Positions 7,831-15,986 of a stretch of DNA of 64,000 bases are shown piece after piece. A model generated the notes under the pieces. It was not told the origin of the DNA. It saw only the letters and a program-made list of their open reading frames with translations, and made no database searches. Within the stretch, counting starts at the first letter, position 1. Every line of letters begins with the position of its first letter. Source of the stretch: Streptomyces cinerochromogenes (GTDB taxonomy: Bacteria; Actinomycetota; Actinomycetes; Streptomycetales; Streptomycetaceae); NCBI RefSeq assembly GCF_014648635.1, contig NZ_BMRM01000003.1, positions 62,001 through 126,000 on the forward strand, in the 5' to 3' direction. Position numbers and translations under genes: made by a program.

Positions 7831-9171
7831 TCAGTTCTCCTCGGTGTGCCGGTGCCGTGGGTTCTCCCGGTCGCGCACGGCCCACCCGACGCTTCGGGGC
7901 GCCGCCGCTCCCGCCGCCGCCAGGAGGGCGCCGACCAGCAGCCAGGCGAGCGCCCCGCGGCTGATCACCAGGGCGACGACCAGGGGAGCGATGATCTGTT
8001 GCAGGCCCACGCCGAGCCAGAAGAGGGAGACGTAGGCGGATTCCCGGCCGCTGCGGGCCAGGCCGTAGGAAACGCCCCAGCCGCCCGCCGACTGGAACAG
8101 CTCACCCGCCGTCAGGGCGACGGCCGAGGCGAGGAGCACCGCGACGGCGGGCACGGCCGGCAAGGAGGGAACCAGGGCGAGCAGGACGCAGCACCCGGCG
8201 AGCGCGAGACCGCCCGCCCGCATCAGCCGGGCCGCGGTGGGCAGTTCCTCGGCCCCCCGGCTCGCCCGCACCTGGAAGAGCACGGCCAGTACGGCGTTGA
8301 GGACCACCACCGCGGAGACCGTCGACCGGGGTGCGTGCGATGCCTGGGTCACCCACATCGGTATGCCGACGCTCAGCAGGGTGATGTGCATCGTCAGCGC
8401 GCCGTTCAGGAGCGCGAGCACGACGTACGGGCGGTCCTTGAACACGTCGAAGGACAGCGTCCGCCGCAGCCGGGAGGCGTCGGCCGTCGCGTCCGGCCGC
8501 AGCGGCAGCCGCCCGGCGATGGCGGCCAGGCCCACGAACGAGGCGGCGTTGGCGAGGATGACCGTCGCGTAGGCCGCCCAGTGGTCCGCGAGCAGCGCGA
8601 GGCTGCCCAGCAGGGCTCCGCCCGCGTAACCGCAGTTGCGGACCGCGCCCATGACCGCCATGGTGCGCACCCGTGCGTCCTCCGGCACGGCCATGCCGAC
8701 CAGCACCTGCCCGAGCGGCGCCGCCGCCTTGTCGACCAGGCCCATGAGCACCATGAGCACCACGAAGGAGGTGAAACCGGGGACGAAGGGGTAGACGACG
8801 AAGCACGCCGCCCGCCACAGGGTGACCAGCACCAGAAGCCGTCTGGGCCCGAAGCGGTCGGCGACCATCGCCACGGGCACGGTCGTCACGAGCCCCACAC
8901 CGGCCGCCAGGCTGAGGCCGACGGCGACCTGGGAGGCGGACAGCCCGACGGCGCGGGTGAGGAAGACCACGGAGACGGAGAGGAACGCTCCGGTTCCGGT
9001 GGCGTCGGCCAGGGCCATCGCGACCAGGCCGCGTTCGGCGCGGCCGGAGGGCCACAGGGCCGCCAGCCGGCGCCCGAACCGCGTCCGAGGCGCCGGCGCG
9101 GCCGGGCCGTCCGCCGCACCGGCCCCGTCGCCCGCCGCGGTCTGCCCCGTCGAGGTGTTCCCGTTCGCCAT
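7831..9171 (-). CDS. MFS transporter, probable exporter of the cluster product
   Basis: A 446-residue protein with about twelve membrane segments. The N-terminal 45 residues are polar, low-complexity and Gly/Ala rich. The MFS signature between segments 2 and 3 appears as VAMVADRFGPRRLLVLVT. I chose the ATG at 9171, which starts 5 bases after the stop of the second ATP-grasp gene; an ORF extension further up overlaps that gene. An MFS exporter next to ATP-grasp peptide ligases recalls the bacilysin layout (BacD and BacE), so export of the final product is likely but unproven. Confidence 0.85.
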   Translation of the reverse strand: MANGNTSTGQTAAGDGAGAADGPAAPAPRTRFGRRLAALWPSGRAERGLVAMALADATGTGAFLSVSVVFLTRAVGLSASQVAVGLSLAAGVGLVTTVPVAMVADRFGPRRLLVLVTLWRAACFVVYPFVPGFTSFVVLMVLMGLVDKAAAPLGQVLVGMAVPEDARVRTMAVMGAVRNCGYAGGALLGSLALLADHWAAYATVILANAASFVGLAAIAGRLPLRPDATADASRLRRTLSFDVFKDRPYVVLALLNGALTMHITLLSVGIPMWVTQASHAPRSTVSAVVVLNAVLAVLFQVRASRGAEELPTAARLMRAGGLALAGCCVLLALVPSLPAVPAVAVLLASAVALTAGELFQSAGGWGVSYGLARSGRESAYVSLFWLGVGLQQIIAPLVVALVISRGALAWLLVGALLAAAGAAAPRSVGWAVRDRENPRHRHTEEN

Positions 9172-9176
9172 GGCCG

Positions 9177-10415
9177 TCACCGGGTCCGCACGCGGACCGA
9201 GGCGGCGGCCGCGACCGCGCGGCTGTTCGCCTCCTCCGGGGTCCGGCCGGTGGCCAGCGCATAGCCGTACCGGTCCCAGGAGGACGACCACGGACGTATC
9301 CGGTCGCCCTCACCGACCGTCACCTGGAGACTGTGCACACCCGGACGCCTGCGGGCCTGCGCCACGCCCTCCACGGACACCACCTCGCCGGGCGGCGCGG
9401 ACATGAACCGGATGGCGGCCGCTCCCGCCGCCCGCTGCGGCAGGCGCGGGCGCCGGCCCGCCAGGATCTCGATCAGGGCCGGCCGGATCCCGGTCGCGTA
9501 GGCGAGGTCGAGCAGATCGGTCAGGCGGTCGCCGGGACACCTGCCGGCACACTCGACCAGGACCAGCTCGCTCCCCGTCATGATCCATTCCGCGTGCAGG
9601 ATCCCGGACCCGAACCCGGTCGCCCCGATGAGCCGGCGCATCGCGGTCCGCATGTCCCGCTCCGTCCCGGCGCTGACGGGGGCCGGCAGGACATGGCCGG
9701 ACTCCACCGGATGCCGGCCGCCGATCACCGACTTCTCGGTCACGTTGAAGAACTCGATGTGCCCCTCGCGCACCAGGGCCTCGACGCTGTACTCGGTGCC
9801 GTACACCCGCTCCTCGGCGAGGAAGCGCCGGTCCATCGGCCGGTCCGGCGCATGACCGGGCTCGGCGGCCTCCAGCAGCGCCCGCCAGGCCCGTTCGGCC
9901 TCGGGGAGGTCGCAGTGGTTGAGCAGCTGGACGCCGACGCTCGCCTGGCGGTCGGCGGGCTTGACGACCACGGGGCCGCCCTCGGCGAAGTCGACGATGT
10001 CGCGCGGTCCGTGGATCTCCCGCCAGCGGGGCGTCGGCATCCCGGCCCTGCCGGTGACGTCCCGCAGCAGCAGCTTGTCGCGCAGGACGCCGGCCGCCCG
10101 GGACGTGGCGCCGGGCAGGCCCAGCTTCTCCGCGATCGCCGCGGCGGCGGGCACGGCGTACTCCAGGGCCGGCACCACCGCCTCGAACGGCTGCTTCCGG
10201 TGCAGTTCCGCCGCGATGTCGAGGCAGTCGCCGCCCTGCTGGTAGGTGGCCGGGACCACCGCGCGCAGGCAGGCCCGGCGCTCCGCCTCCCCGTCCAGGC
10301 CGCGGTGCCGAATGTTGTCGGGCTCCTCCAGCACCACGATGCTGTCGTCGGGGACGGCCCCTTCCACGGCCTCCAGGAAGACGGAGCCGAAGCCGACCAT
10401 GAGAACGTGCGTCAC
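9177..10415 (-). CDS. ATP-grasp carboxylate-amine ligase (second of two)
   Basis: A 412-residue ATP-grasp enzyme of the carbamoyl-phosphate-synthase/BacD type. The N-terminal Rossmann-like part (residues 1-110) is followed by KLLLRDVTGRAGMPTPRW, then the nucleotide-binding segment GGPVVVKPADRQASVGVQLL. A metal-binding region, ILHAEWIMTGSELVLVECAGRCPGD, carries the conserved acidic pair. Such enzymes join an acyl-phosphate to an amine, making amide or dipeptide bonds. I chose the GTG at 10415 because it overlaps the stop of the upstream gene as GTGA; an ATG at 10400 is possible. Its sequence differs clearly from its neighbour, so the two probably act on different substrates. Confidence 0.9.
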   Translation of the reverse strand: MTHVLMVGFGSVFLEAVEGAVPDDSIVVLEEPDNIRHRGLDGEAERRACLRAVVPATYQQGGDCLDIAAELHRKQPFEAVVPALEYAVPAAAAIAEKLGLPGATSRAAGVLRDKLLLRDVTGRAGMPTPRWREIHGPRDIVDFAEGGPVVVKPADRQASVGVQLLNHCDLPEAERAWRALLEAAEPGHAPDRPMDRRFLAEERVYGTEYSVEALVREGHIEFFNVTEKSVIGGRHPVESGHVLPAPVSAGTERDMRTAMRRLIGATGFGSGILHAEWIMTGSELVLVECAGRCPGDRLTDLLDLAYATGIRPALIEILAGRRPRLPQRAAGAAAIRFMSAPPGEVVSVEGVAQARRRPGVHSLQVTVGEGDRIRPWSSSWDRYGYALATGRTPEEANSRAVAAAASVRVRTR

Positions 10416-11677
10416 CGGTGGGTCCCTTCGTGGTGCGTCGGACTGCTGTGCGGGCGGACGGCCGGGTCGAGGCTCAGGAACTGGTCGCGCACGAAGGCCA
10501 CGTTCTCCGCCACCCGCGCGTAGCCGTCCGCGCCGTCCGCGTGGAAGACGGCCCGGCCGGTGCGCCAGTAACCGAGGCGGATGCCCTCGTGCTGCCGTAC
10601 TCTCGGCCGGGCCCGCGCGTCGAGAGTCAGCTCCATGACGGCGCCGGCGTGGGGGAAGTCGTACGAGTGCCAGCGGAACGGGGCCCCCGCCCAGCCGCCG
10701 AAGAACGCCACCCCGGCGGTGCCCGCGGCCCGCGGGACGTCGGGCGCCTCGCCGCGCAGGAGGGCCGCGAACCAGACGTCGTAGGCGCGGATCCCGTACG
10801 CCTCGGCCAGCAGGTGCACGATGCTTCCGCCGCCGAACCGGGTGTGCAGTTCGACCAGTTCCACCCGGCCTTCGTGCAGCTTCAGCTCCGCGTGCAGGGC
10901 CGAGGTCCCGATCTTCAGCACCGACACGACGTCCTGGAGGTAGGCCCGCACCCGGTCGTCCCACCGTGCGGTGTGCCGGCTCGGCATGACGTGGCCGACC
11001 TCGTAGTAGTGGGGGACACCGGTGTTGAACTTGTCGGTCAGGGCGAGGAGGTGCACCTCGCCGTTCACACAGACCGCCTCGGCGCTGATCTCGTCGCCCG
11101 GGATCACCGACTCCACGATCAGGCGGTCCCGCCCGGCGCCGGCGGCCGCCTCGGGGTCGTAGGAGTCCATCAGCGCGGCCAGGTCCGAGGGGGCGGCGAT
11201 GTGCCGCACGCCGTGGCTGCCGGTGAAGGCCACGGGCTTCACCACGACCGGGAGGTCCGCCGACGCGAGTACCCCGGGCAGGTCACGCAGCGACGTCTCG
11301 AGGCAGTCCACCGCGGTCAGTCCGGCGGCCCGCAGCAGCGAGCGGGTGCGGAACTTGTCCGTGACGGCGGCCTCCGTCCGCGCAGGTGTGCCCGGCACAC
11401 CGAGGGCCTCGCGGACCTGCGCGGCGAGCACGGTGGTCAGTTCGGTGATGGACACGACGTGGTCGGGCCGGATGTCACCGCAGGCGGCGACGACGGCGGA
11501 CACGCTCAGCTCCTCCACCGGCAGCCAGGTGCAGCCCTCGGGCGGCCGGATCGCGCCGAGCGCCCGTTCGGTGTCGGCCACGACCGGCCGGCCGCCGAGC
11601 GCACGCGCCGCCCGCACGGCGAGCGCCAGCTCGTCCTGGCTCCAGGGCAGCCCCACGATCAGTATCGATGCGCTCAC
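10412..11677 (-). CDS. ATP-grasp carboxylate-amine ligase (first of two)
   Basis: A 421-residue ATP-grasp ligase. The N-terminal domain starts SILIVGLPWSQDELALA. The central domain has DKFRTRSLLRAAGLTAVD and the ATP-binding PVVVKPVAFTGSHGV. The catalytic/metal segment LHAELKLHEGRVELVELHTRFGG carries the acidic and Arg residues of the family. It should form an amide bond through an acyl-phosphate. It begins 15 bases after the SDR stop and its TGA overlaps the GTG of the second ligase, so the two are translationally coupled. With no condensation domain in the cluster, this pair is the most likely machinery for joining building blocks. Confidence 0.9.
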   Translation of the reverse strand: MSASILIVGLPWSQDELALAVRAARALGGRPVVADTERALGAIRPPEGCTWLPVEELSVSAVVAACGDIRPDHVVSITELTTVLAAQVREALGVPGTPARTEAAVTDKFRTRSLLRAAGLTAVDCLETSLRDLPGVLASADLPVVVKPVAFTGSHGVRHIAAPSDLAALMDSYDPEAAAGAGRDRLIVESVIPGDEISAEAVCVNGEVHLLALTDKFNTGVPHYYEVGHVMPSRHTARWDDRVRAYLQDVVSVLKIGTSALHAELKLHEGRVELVELHTRFGGGSIVHLLAEAYGIRAYDVWFAALLRGEAPDVPRAAGTAGVAFFGGWAGAPFRWHSYDFPHAGAVMELTLDARARPRVRQHEGIRLGYWRTGRAVFHADGADGYARVAENVAFVRDQFLSLDPAVRPHSSPTHHEGTHR

Positions 11678-11692
11678 GGAAGTCCCGGGCCT

Positions 11693-12493
11693 CTAGGCGG
11701 TCTTGTCGTTCTCGGGGGCCGGGTCGGCGGGGGGCCGCATGCGCAGCAGCCGCGCGTCTCCCGCGATCCGTCCCACCAGCTCGTCCAGATCGTCCGTGAG
11801 GTGGACGAAGCGGCCGTGCAGGGCGTCGTAGCGGCCGGAGAGGAGCTGCGCCACCTTCTCGGCGGCGGCCTCCGGCGGCGACCAGGCGCTCTCGGGGAGC
11901 GCGTCCAGGTCGGGCCGGCCGGACGTCATCTCGGTGCGTACCAGCCCCGGACTCAGGTCGAACAGGGTCACGCCGGAGCCGCGGACCTCGTCGGCGAGGG
12001 CGTCGGTGAGACGCATCAGGCCGGCCTTGGAGACGCCGTAGGCCGAACCGGCGCCGGACACCTTCGACCCTTGCAGCGAGTTGATGTTGACGATGCGGCC
12101 GCTGCGGCGGGCGAGCATCTCCGGCAGCAGGGCCCGGCACAGCAGCGCGGGTCCGCGCAGGTTCGTCTCGATCACCCGCCACCAGTCGTCGGGGTCCCAC
12201 TCGGCGAAGGGCTGCGGCCGGCTGGCGTACCCCGCGTTGTTGACGAGCACGTCGACGTGCCCGAACGCGTCGAGGACCGTCGTGCGGACCGCCTCCACGT
12301 CGCCGCGCCGGGTGATGTCCGCCGCGGCCGTCAGGGCACGGCGGCCGAAGCTCTCCACGAGGGCGGCCGTCTCCCGCAGCGGCCCCTCGGACCGTGCGAC
12401 GAGCGCGAGGTCGTACCCGGACTTGGCGAGCCGCACCGCGATGGCGCGGCCGATGCCCCTGCTGGCCCCCGTGACCAGAGCGACGTCAGGCAT
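11693..12493 (-). CDS. SDR family oxidoreductase of the halogenase cluster
   Basis: A 266-residue classical short-chain dehydrogenase. TGASRGIG is at residues 8-15, NNAG near 86-89, the Ser-rich NINSLQGSKVSG segment follows, and the catalytic YGVSK near 157. The C-terminal 50 residues are less typical, ending PADPAPENDKTA. The start ATG at 12493 overlaps the end of the preceding flavoprotein gene by eight bases. A likely role is oxidation of a beta-hydroxyl to a ketone, or the reverse, on the P450 product. That is inferred from the cluster. Confidence 0.9.
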   Translation of the reverse strand: MPDVALVTGASRGIGRAIAVRLAKSGYDLALVARSEGPLRETAALVESFGRRALTAAADITRRGDVEAVRTTVLDAFGHVDVLVNNAGYASRPQPFAEWDPDDWWRVIETNLRGPALLCRALLPEMLARRSGRIVNINSLQGSKVSGAGSAYGVSKAGLMRLTDALADEVRGSGVTLFDLSPGLVRTEMTSGRPDLDALPESAWSPPEAAAEKVAQLLSGRYDALHGRFVHLTDDLDELVGRIAGDARLLRMRPPADPAPENDKTA

Positions 12494-13673
12494 GATTGCT
12501 CCTTCGGTTTCCGGTGTCGTCCGCGAGGCCGGACGACCAGATGCAGGCCGCGTAGGCGGCGGCCTTCGTGGCGTAGCGCAGCGTGCCGTGGCTCGCCACC
12601 GTGCGCAGGTCGCGCCACCGTCGTTGCAGCTCGTCCTCCACGGCCAGGCACTCGGTGCCGGCCGCCCGCAGGAGCCGGTCCACCGAGCTGAGCAGCAGTT
12701 CGGCCGCCTTCGCCGTGCCGCGTGCCCGCTCCGCCGCCCACAGGTCGCCGGCGGACCTCGCCCCGGCCTCGTCGGCGGAGGCGGCGACACGCTCCAGCAG
12801 CAGCGCGGCCATCTCGATGTCGTCCACGGACCGCGACAGCGCCAGGTCGTAGCCCGCCCGCTCCAGTGCGGGCGTGCCGCCTCCGGCCGCGGCGAGCCGG
12901 CCGCGTATGCGCTCGGTCCACACGCGCGCCGCGCCCCGGGCCGTGCCGAGCGCCGGAGCGGCGAACGACAGACCGGTCACGGCCCGCAGCGGAACCGAGT
13001 AGGGGGTGCCGTGCGGGCCGGCCGCCCCGCTGTACAACTCGGCTCGCGGGAACGACAGTTCCCGGGGGACGACGGCCTCCCGCACCACGACGGTGTGGCT
13101 GCCGGTGGCGCGCATCCCCAGGCTCGCCCAGGTCTCCTCCACCGCGTACGCCTCCCGGGGCAGGGCGAAGAACCGGGCCCCGGTGACGTCGCCCCCGTCG
13201 GGACGGGCGAGGAGGAGGGCCCAGTCGGCCGCGGTGCACGAGCTGACGTAGGGCCACCGGCCCCGGATCCGCCAGCCGCCCGGGACCTCCTCGAAGGTGC
13301 CCTGCGGCAGCAGCGAACCGGCGATGAGCGTGTCGGGGCCGTCCTGCCAGATCCGCTTGCGCCCCTCCTGCGGCAGCCAGGCGGTGACGCGTCCCATGGT
13401 GGCGGCGAGGGAGGCGAACCACGCCGTGGAGCCGCACGCCTCGCCCAGCACCGCCGAGGCCCGCAGGAACGCGAGGAACGTGCCCTCCTCGCCGCCGTGC
13501 GCCCGCGGTACGAAGTGCCGGGCGAAGCCCGCCTCGACGACCGCGGAGACCACCTCCGCGGAGAGCACCGCCCCCCGGTCCGCGTCCGCCGCCCGCGCGG
13601 CGGCGAGCCGCGCGACCGGCCGCGCCGCCTCCACCAGCGACCGCGCGCCGCCCCCGCCCGGCGCGCCCGTCAC
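12486..13673 (-). CDS. acyl-CoA-dehydrogenase-fold flavin monooxygenase (group D-like)
   Basis: A 395-residue protein with the acyl-CoA dehydrogenase fold: an N-terminal helical region (ARPVARLAAARAADADRGAVLSAE), a middle beta region with WRIRGRWPYVSSCTAADWALLL, and a C-terminal four-helix part. The WxxxGxWxxxSG-like pattern and lack of acyl-CoA-specific features resemble two-component flavin monooxygenases (HpaB/DszC type), which need a flavin reductase; one is encoded at 18951. It could hydroxylate C or N in the product. The GTG start at 13673 overlaps the stop of the preceding YciI-like gene as GTGA. A dehydrogenase role is not excluded. Confidence 0.8.
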   Translation of the reverse strand: MTGAPGGGGARSLVEAARPVARLAAARAADADRGAVLSAEVVSAVVEAGFARHFVPRAHGGEEGTFLAFLRASAVLGEACGSTAWFASLAATMGRVTAWLPQEGRKRIWQDGPDTLIAGSLLPQGTFEEVPGGWRIRGRWPYVSSCTAADWALLLARPDGGDVTGARFFALPREAYAVEETWASLGMRATGSHTVVVREAVVPRELSFPRAELYSGAAGPHGTPYSVPLRAVTGLSFAAPALGTARGAARVWTERIRGRLAAAGGGTPALERAGYDLALSRSVDDIEMAALLLERVAASADEAGARSAGDLWAAERARGTAKAAELLLSSVDRLLRAAGTECLAVEDELQRRWRDLRTVASHGTLRYATKAAAYAACIWSSGLADDTGNRRSNHA

Positions 13674-13984
13674 CGGACCTCTCCCCGTACGACGGCCAGG
13701 ATGTCCGGGTGGGCACGCCGGGCACCCATCGTGAACACGGTGTACTCCGAGACACCCGACCGGACGAAGGGGTCCTCGGAGATGACGGCGTCGAGTTCGG
13801 CGCGGGTGACGCCACGGGCGAGGATCACCCCGCCGTACTCCTCGGGCCGGGTCTGGCCGGACAGGACGAAGACGCCCGCCGCATGGTGCTTCTCCAGGTA
13901 GGCGATGTGCCCGGGGACGTGTTTCTCGACCTCTGCGGGATCCCCGACGTGGTGCACGATGAGCACGAAGAGCTCGGGTGACAT
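13670..13984 (-). CDS. YciI-like protein
   Basis: A 104-residue single-domain protein of the YciI superfamily (ferredoxin-like fold). It has the N-terminal LFVLIVHHVGDP, the VPGHIAYLEKHHAAGVFVLSG segment with conserved His residues, and the C-terminal DPFVRSGVSEYTVFTM. Some family members remove HCl or isomerise chlorinated aromatic lactones (TftG), and others serve in aromatic product pathways, so a role after halogenation is possible. The family's general function is poorly known. It lies 63 bases after the P450 stop and overlaps the next gene by four bases. Confidence 0.85.
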   Translation of the reverse strand: MSPELFVLIVHHVGDPAEVEKHVPGHIAYLEKHHAAGVFVLSGQTRPEEYGGVILARGVTRAELDAVISEDPFVRSGVSEYTVFTMGARRAHPDILAVVRGEVR

Positions 13985-14047
13985 GACCGTCCTTACGTTG
14001 GCGGAAGACAGCAGGCTCCAAAAGCCGTGGTGCGGCGGGGCGCGGCC

Positions 14048-15244
14048 TCACGCCGGTGTGACGGCGACCGGCAGGCTGCGCACGCCCCAGGTGAAGTTCG
14101 AGGCGTTGAAGAGGGCTTGGCCGGTGGGCCGGAACTCCTTGACCCGGGAGGTCAGCTCCTCGAAGAGCACGCCGAGTTCGAGGCGTGCCAGACGGGCGCC
14201 GAGGCACAGGTGCCGTCCGGCGCCGAAGGTGATGTGCCGGTTCGGGGTGCGCCGGACGAGGAAGGCGTCGGGGTCGGCGAACACGGACTCGTCGCGGTTG
14301 GCGGACGCGTTCCACACGGTGACCCGGTCGCCGGGGGCGATGTCGACGCCGCCGACACGGGCGGGGCGCAGCGCGGTCCGCATCGCGTGCACGCCGGGCA
14401 CGGTCCAGCGCAGGATCTCCTCGACGGCCGCCGGGATCGCCTCCGGTCCCGACGCGGAGCGCAGCAGGTTCCACTGTCCCGGGTTCTCCATGAACGCCAG
14501 AACGCCGCCGGCCGCCGAATAGCGTGTCGTCTCGTTCGCGCCGGCCAGCACCCCGTTGCAGTTGAAGACGATCTCCTCGTCGGTGAGGGGCCGTCGCTCG
14601 CCGGTCTCCTCGGACAGCGCGCCGTCCGCCGCGATCCGGCTCAGGAAGTCCTCGCCGGGAGACCTCCGGCGTTCGCCGAGCAGTTCGCCGAAGTACAGGA
14701 AGATCTCGCTGTGCGCCCCGGACCGGGCCTGTTCGTCGGCTCCCTCGAAGGCCTCGGTGGCGATGTCCCCGAGCCACTCCCAGTCGGCGCGGGGCACGCC
14801 CATGAACGCGCAGACCACCCGGTTGGGCACCTGCTTGGCGATGTCGATGAAGTCGAACTCCACGCGGTCCAGGGCCTCGGTGACGGTCTCGCGGACCACC
14901 TGGCGGACGAGCGCTTCGAACCGGGGCATCTCGTTGGGCGCGAAGGCGCCGGCGAGGACCCGCTTCAGGCGGGTGTGGTCCGGGGCGTCGGAGACGATCA
15001 GCATGCGCTGGGCCACGGCGGACACCGCCTCGGGATTGCTGTCCAGCCGCATGCCGTAGCGGGAGCTGAAGGAGTCGTGGTCCGTGTAGACGGCGACGAT
15101 GTCGTCGTAGCGGGTGACCACCCAGAAGCCCCCGCCGTCCGGGTGGTCGTGCCAGTGGACCGGGGCCTGCTGCCGCAGGTGCCGCAGCGTGGGCCAGAAG
15201 GCGTTGGCGGCGAAGAGATCGGGGTCGAGGAGGTCAACTCGCAT
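14048..15244 (-). CDS. cytochrome P450, probable PCP-bound amino acid beta-hydroxylase
   Basis: A 398-residue P450. The I-helix motif AGANETT, the K-helix ExxR in EEILRW, and the heme loop FGAGRHLCLGARLARLE with the Cys ligand are all intact. Its neighbours are an A-PCP didomain and a type II thioesterase. In novobiocin, nikkomycin and echinomycin clusters this trio beta-hydroxylates a carrier-bound Tyr, His or Trp. By analogy, this enzyme hydroxylates the beta-carbon of the tethered residue. I chose the ATG at 15244 (MRVDLLDPDLF), overlapping the thioesterase end by eleven bases; an ATG at 15307 is also in frame. Confidence 0.92.
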   Translation of the reverse strand: MRVDLLDPDLFAANAFWPTLRHLRQQAPVHWHDHPDGGGFWVVTRYDDIVAVYTDHDSFSSRYGMRLDSNPEAVSAVAQRMLIVSDAPDHTRLKRVLAGAFAPNEMPRFEALVRQVVRETVTEALDRVEFDFIDIAKQVPNRVVCAFMGVPRADWEWLGDIATEAFEGADEQARSGAHSEIFLYFGELLGERRRSPGEDFLSRIAADGALSEETGERRPLTDEEIVFNCNGVLAGANETTRYSAAGGVLAFMENPGQWNLLRSASGPEAIPAAVEEILRWTVPGVHAMRTALRPARVGGVDIAPGDRVTVWNASANRDESVFADPDAFLVRRTPNRHITFGAGRHLCLGARLARLELGVLFEELTSRVKEFRPTGQALFNASNFTWGVRSLPVAVTPA

Positions 15245-15986
15245 GCCGGTCCCCTTCTCGGGCGAGTGTCCGAAGCAAGGCGGTGATGTCGTCGGTGTGT
15301 TCGGCACAGAAGTAGTGGCCGCCCGGGAACTCCCGCCGGCGGAAGTCGTCCGTGTGGACGGCCCATTCGGCGAGATGGGCGGCGGTGACGGTGGTGTCGT
15401 CCTGGCCGCCCCAGGCCTCGACGGGGACGGGGAGGACCACGCGGCCCGGATGCCGGTAGGTGAGCGACAGCTCCACGTCGGCGCGCAGGGTCTCCAGCAT
15501 CAGTTCCCGGGTGCCCGGATCCAGCAGGTCGGGGTCGAGGTCCCGGGCCGCCAGCAGCTTTTCCAGCTCGTCGTCCGCGGCGAGCAGACCGTTGCCCGCC
15601 CCGACCCACAGATGGGGTGCCCGGCAGGCCGCCACCACGAGGGCCACGGGCGTCCTGCCGTGGTCCGCGGCCAGACGGCGTACGACCTCGAAGCCGAGCA
15701 GTCCGCCGAAGCTCTGCCCGAACACCGTGCAGGGCTGACCGGGCGCGAGCAACGCGTCGGCCTCCGCCGCGATCTGCCGTACCGCCTCCTCCAGCGTGCC
15801 GGGCATCGGATCCGACCAGCGGGACTCCCGCCCGGGCAGGGCGACCCCGATGACCGACACGTCGTCACCGAGCAGCTCCTGCCAGGGCCGGTACTGCCCG
15901 CAGCCCGCGCCCGCCGGCGCCAGGCACAGCAGCGCGGGGGCCCGCCGGGGCGCCGGGTGCCACGGGCGCAGCCAGGACCCGGCCAT
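15234..15986 (-). CDS. type II thioesterase
   Basis: A 250-residue alpha/beta hydrolase of the NRPS/PKS type II thioesterase family. It starts with the typical LLCLAPAGAGCGQYRPW segment; the nucleophile lies in GQSFGG near residue 93 and the catalytic His in GGHYFCAEH near the end. Next to an A-PCP protein and a P450 it most likely releases the beta-hydroxylated amino acid from the carrier protein, as Ecm2 does in echinomycin biosynthesis, rather than only editing. The ATG overlaps the A-PCP stop as TGATG. Confidence 0.92.
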   Translation of the reverse strand: MAGSWLRPWHPAPRRAPALLCLAPAGAGCGQYRPWQELLGDDVSVIGVALPGRESRWSDPMPGTLEEAVRQIAAEADALLAPGQPCTVFGQSFGGLLGFEVVRRLAADHGRTPVALVVAACRAPHLWVGAGNGLLAADDELEKLLAARDLDPDLLDPGTRELMLETLRADVELSLTYRHPGRVVLPVPVEAWGGQDDTTVTAAHLAEWAVHTDDFRRREFPGGHYFCAEHTDDITALLRTLAREGDRHAS

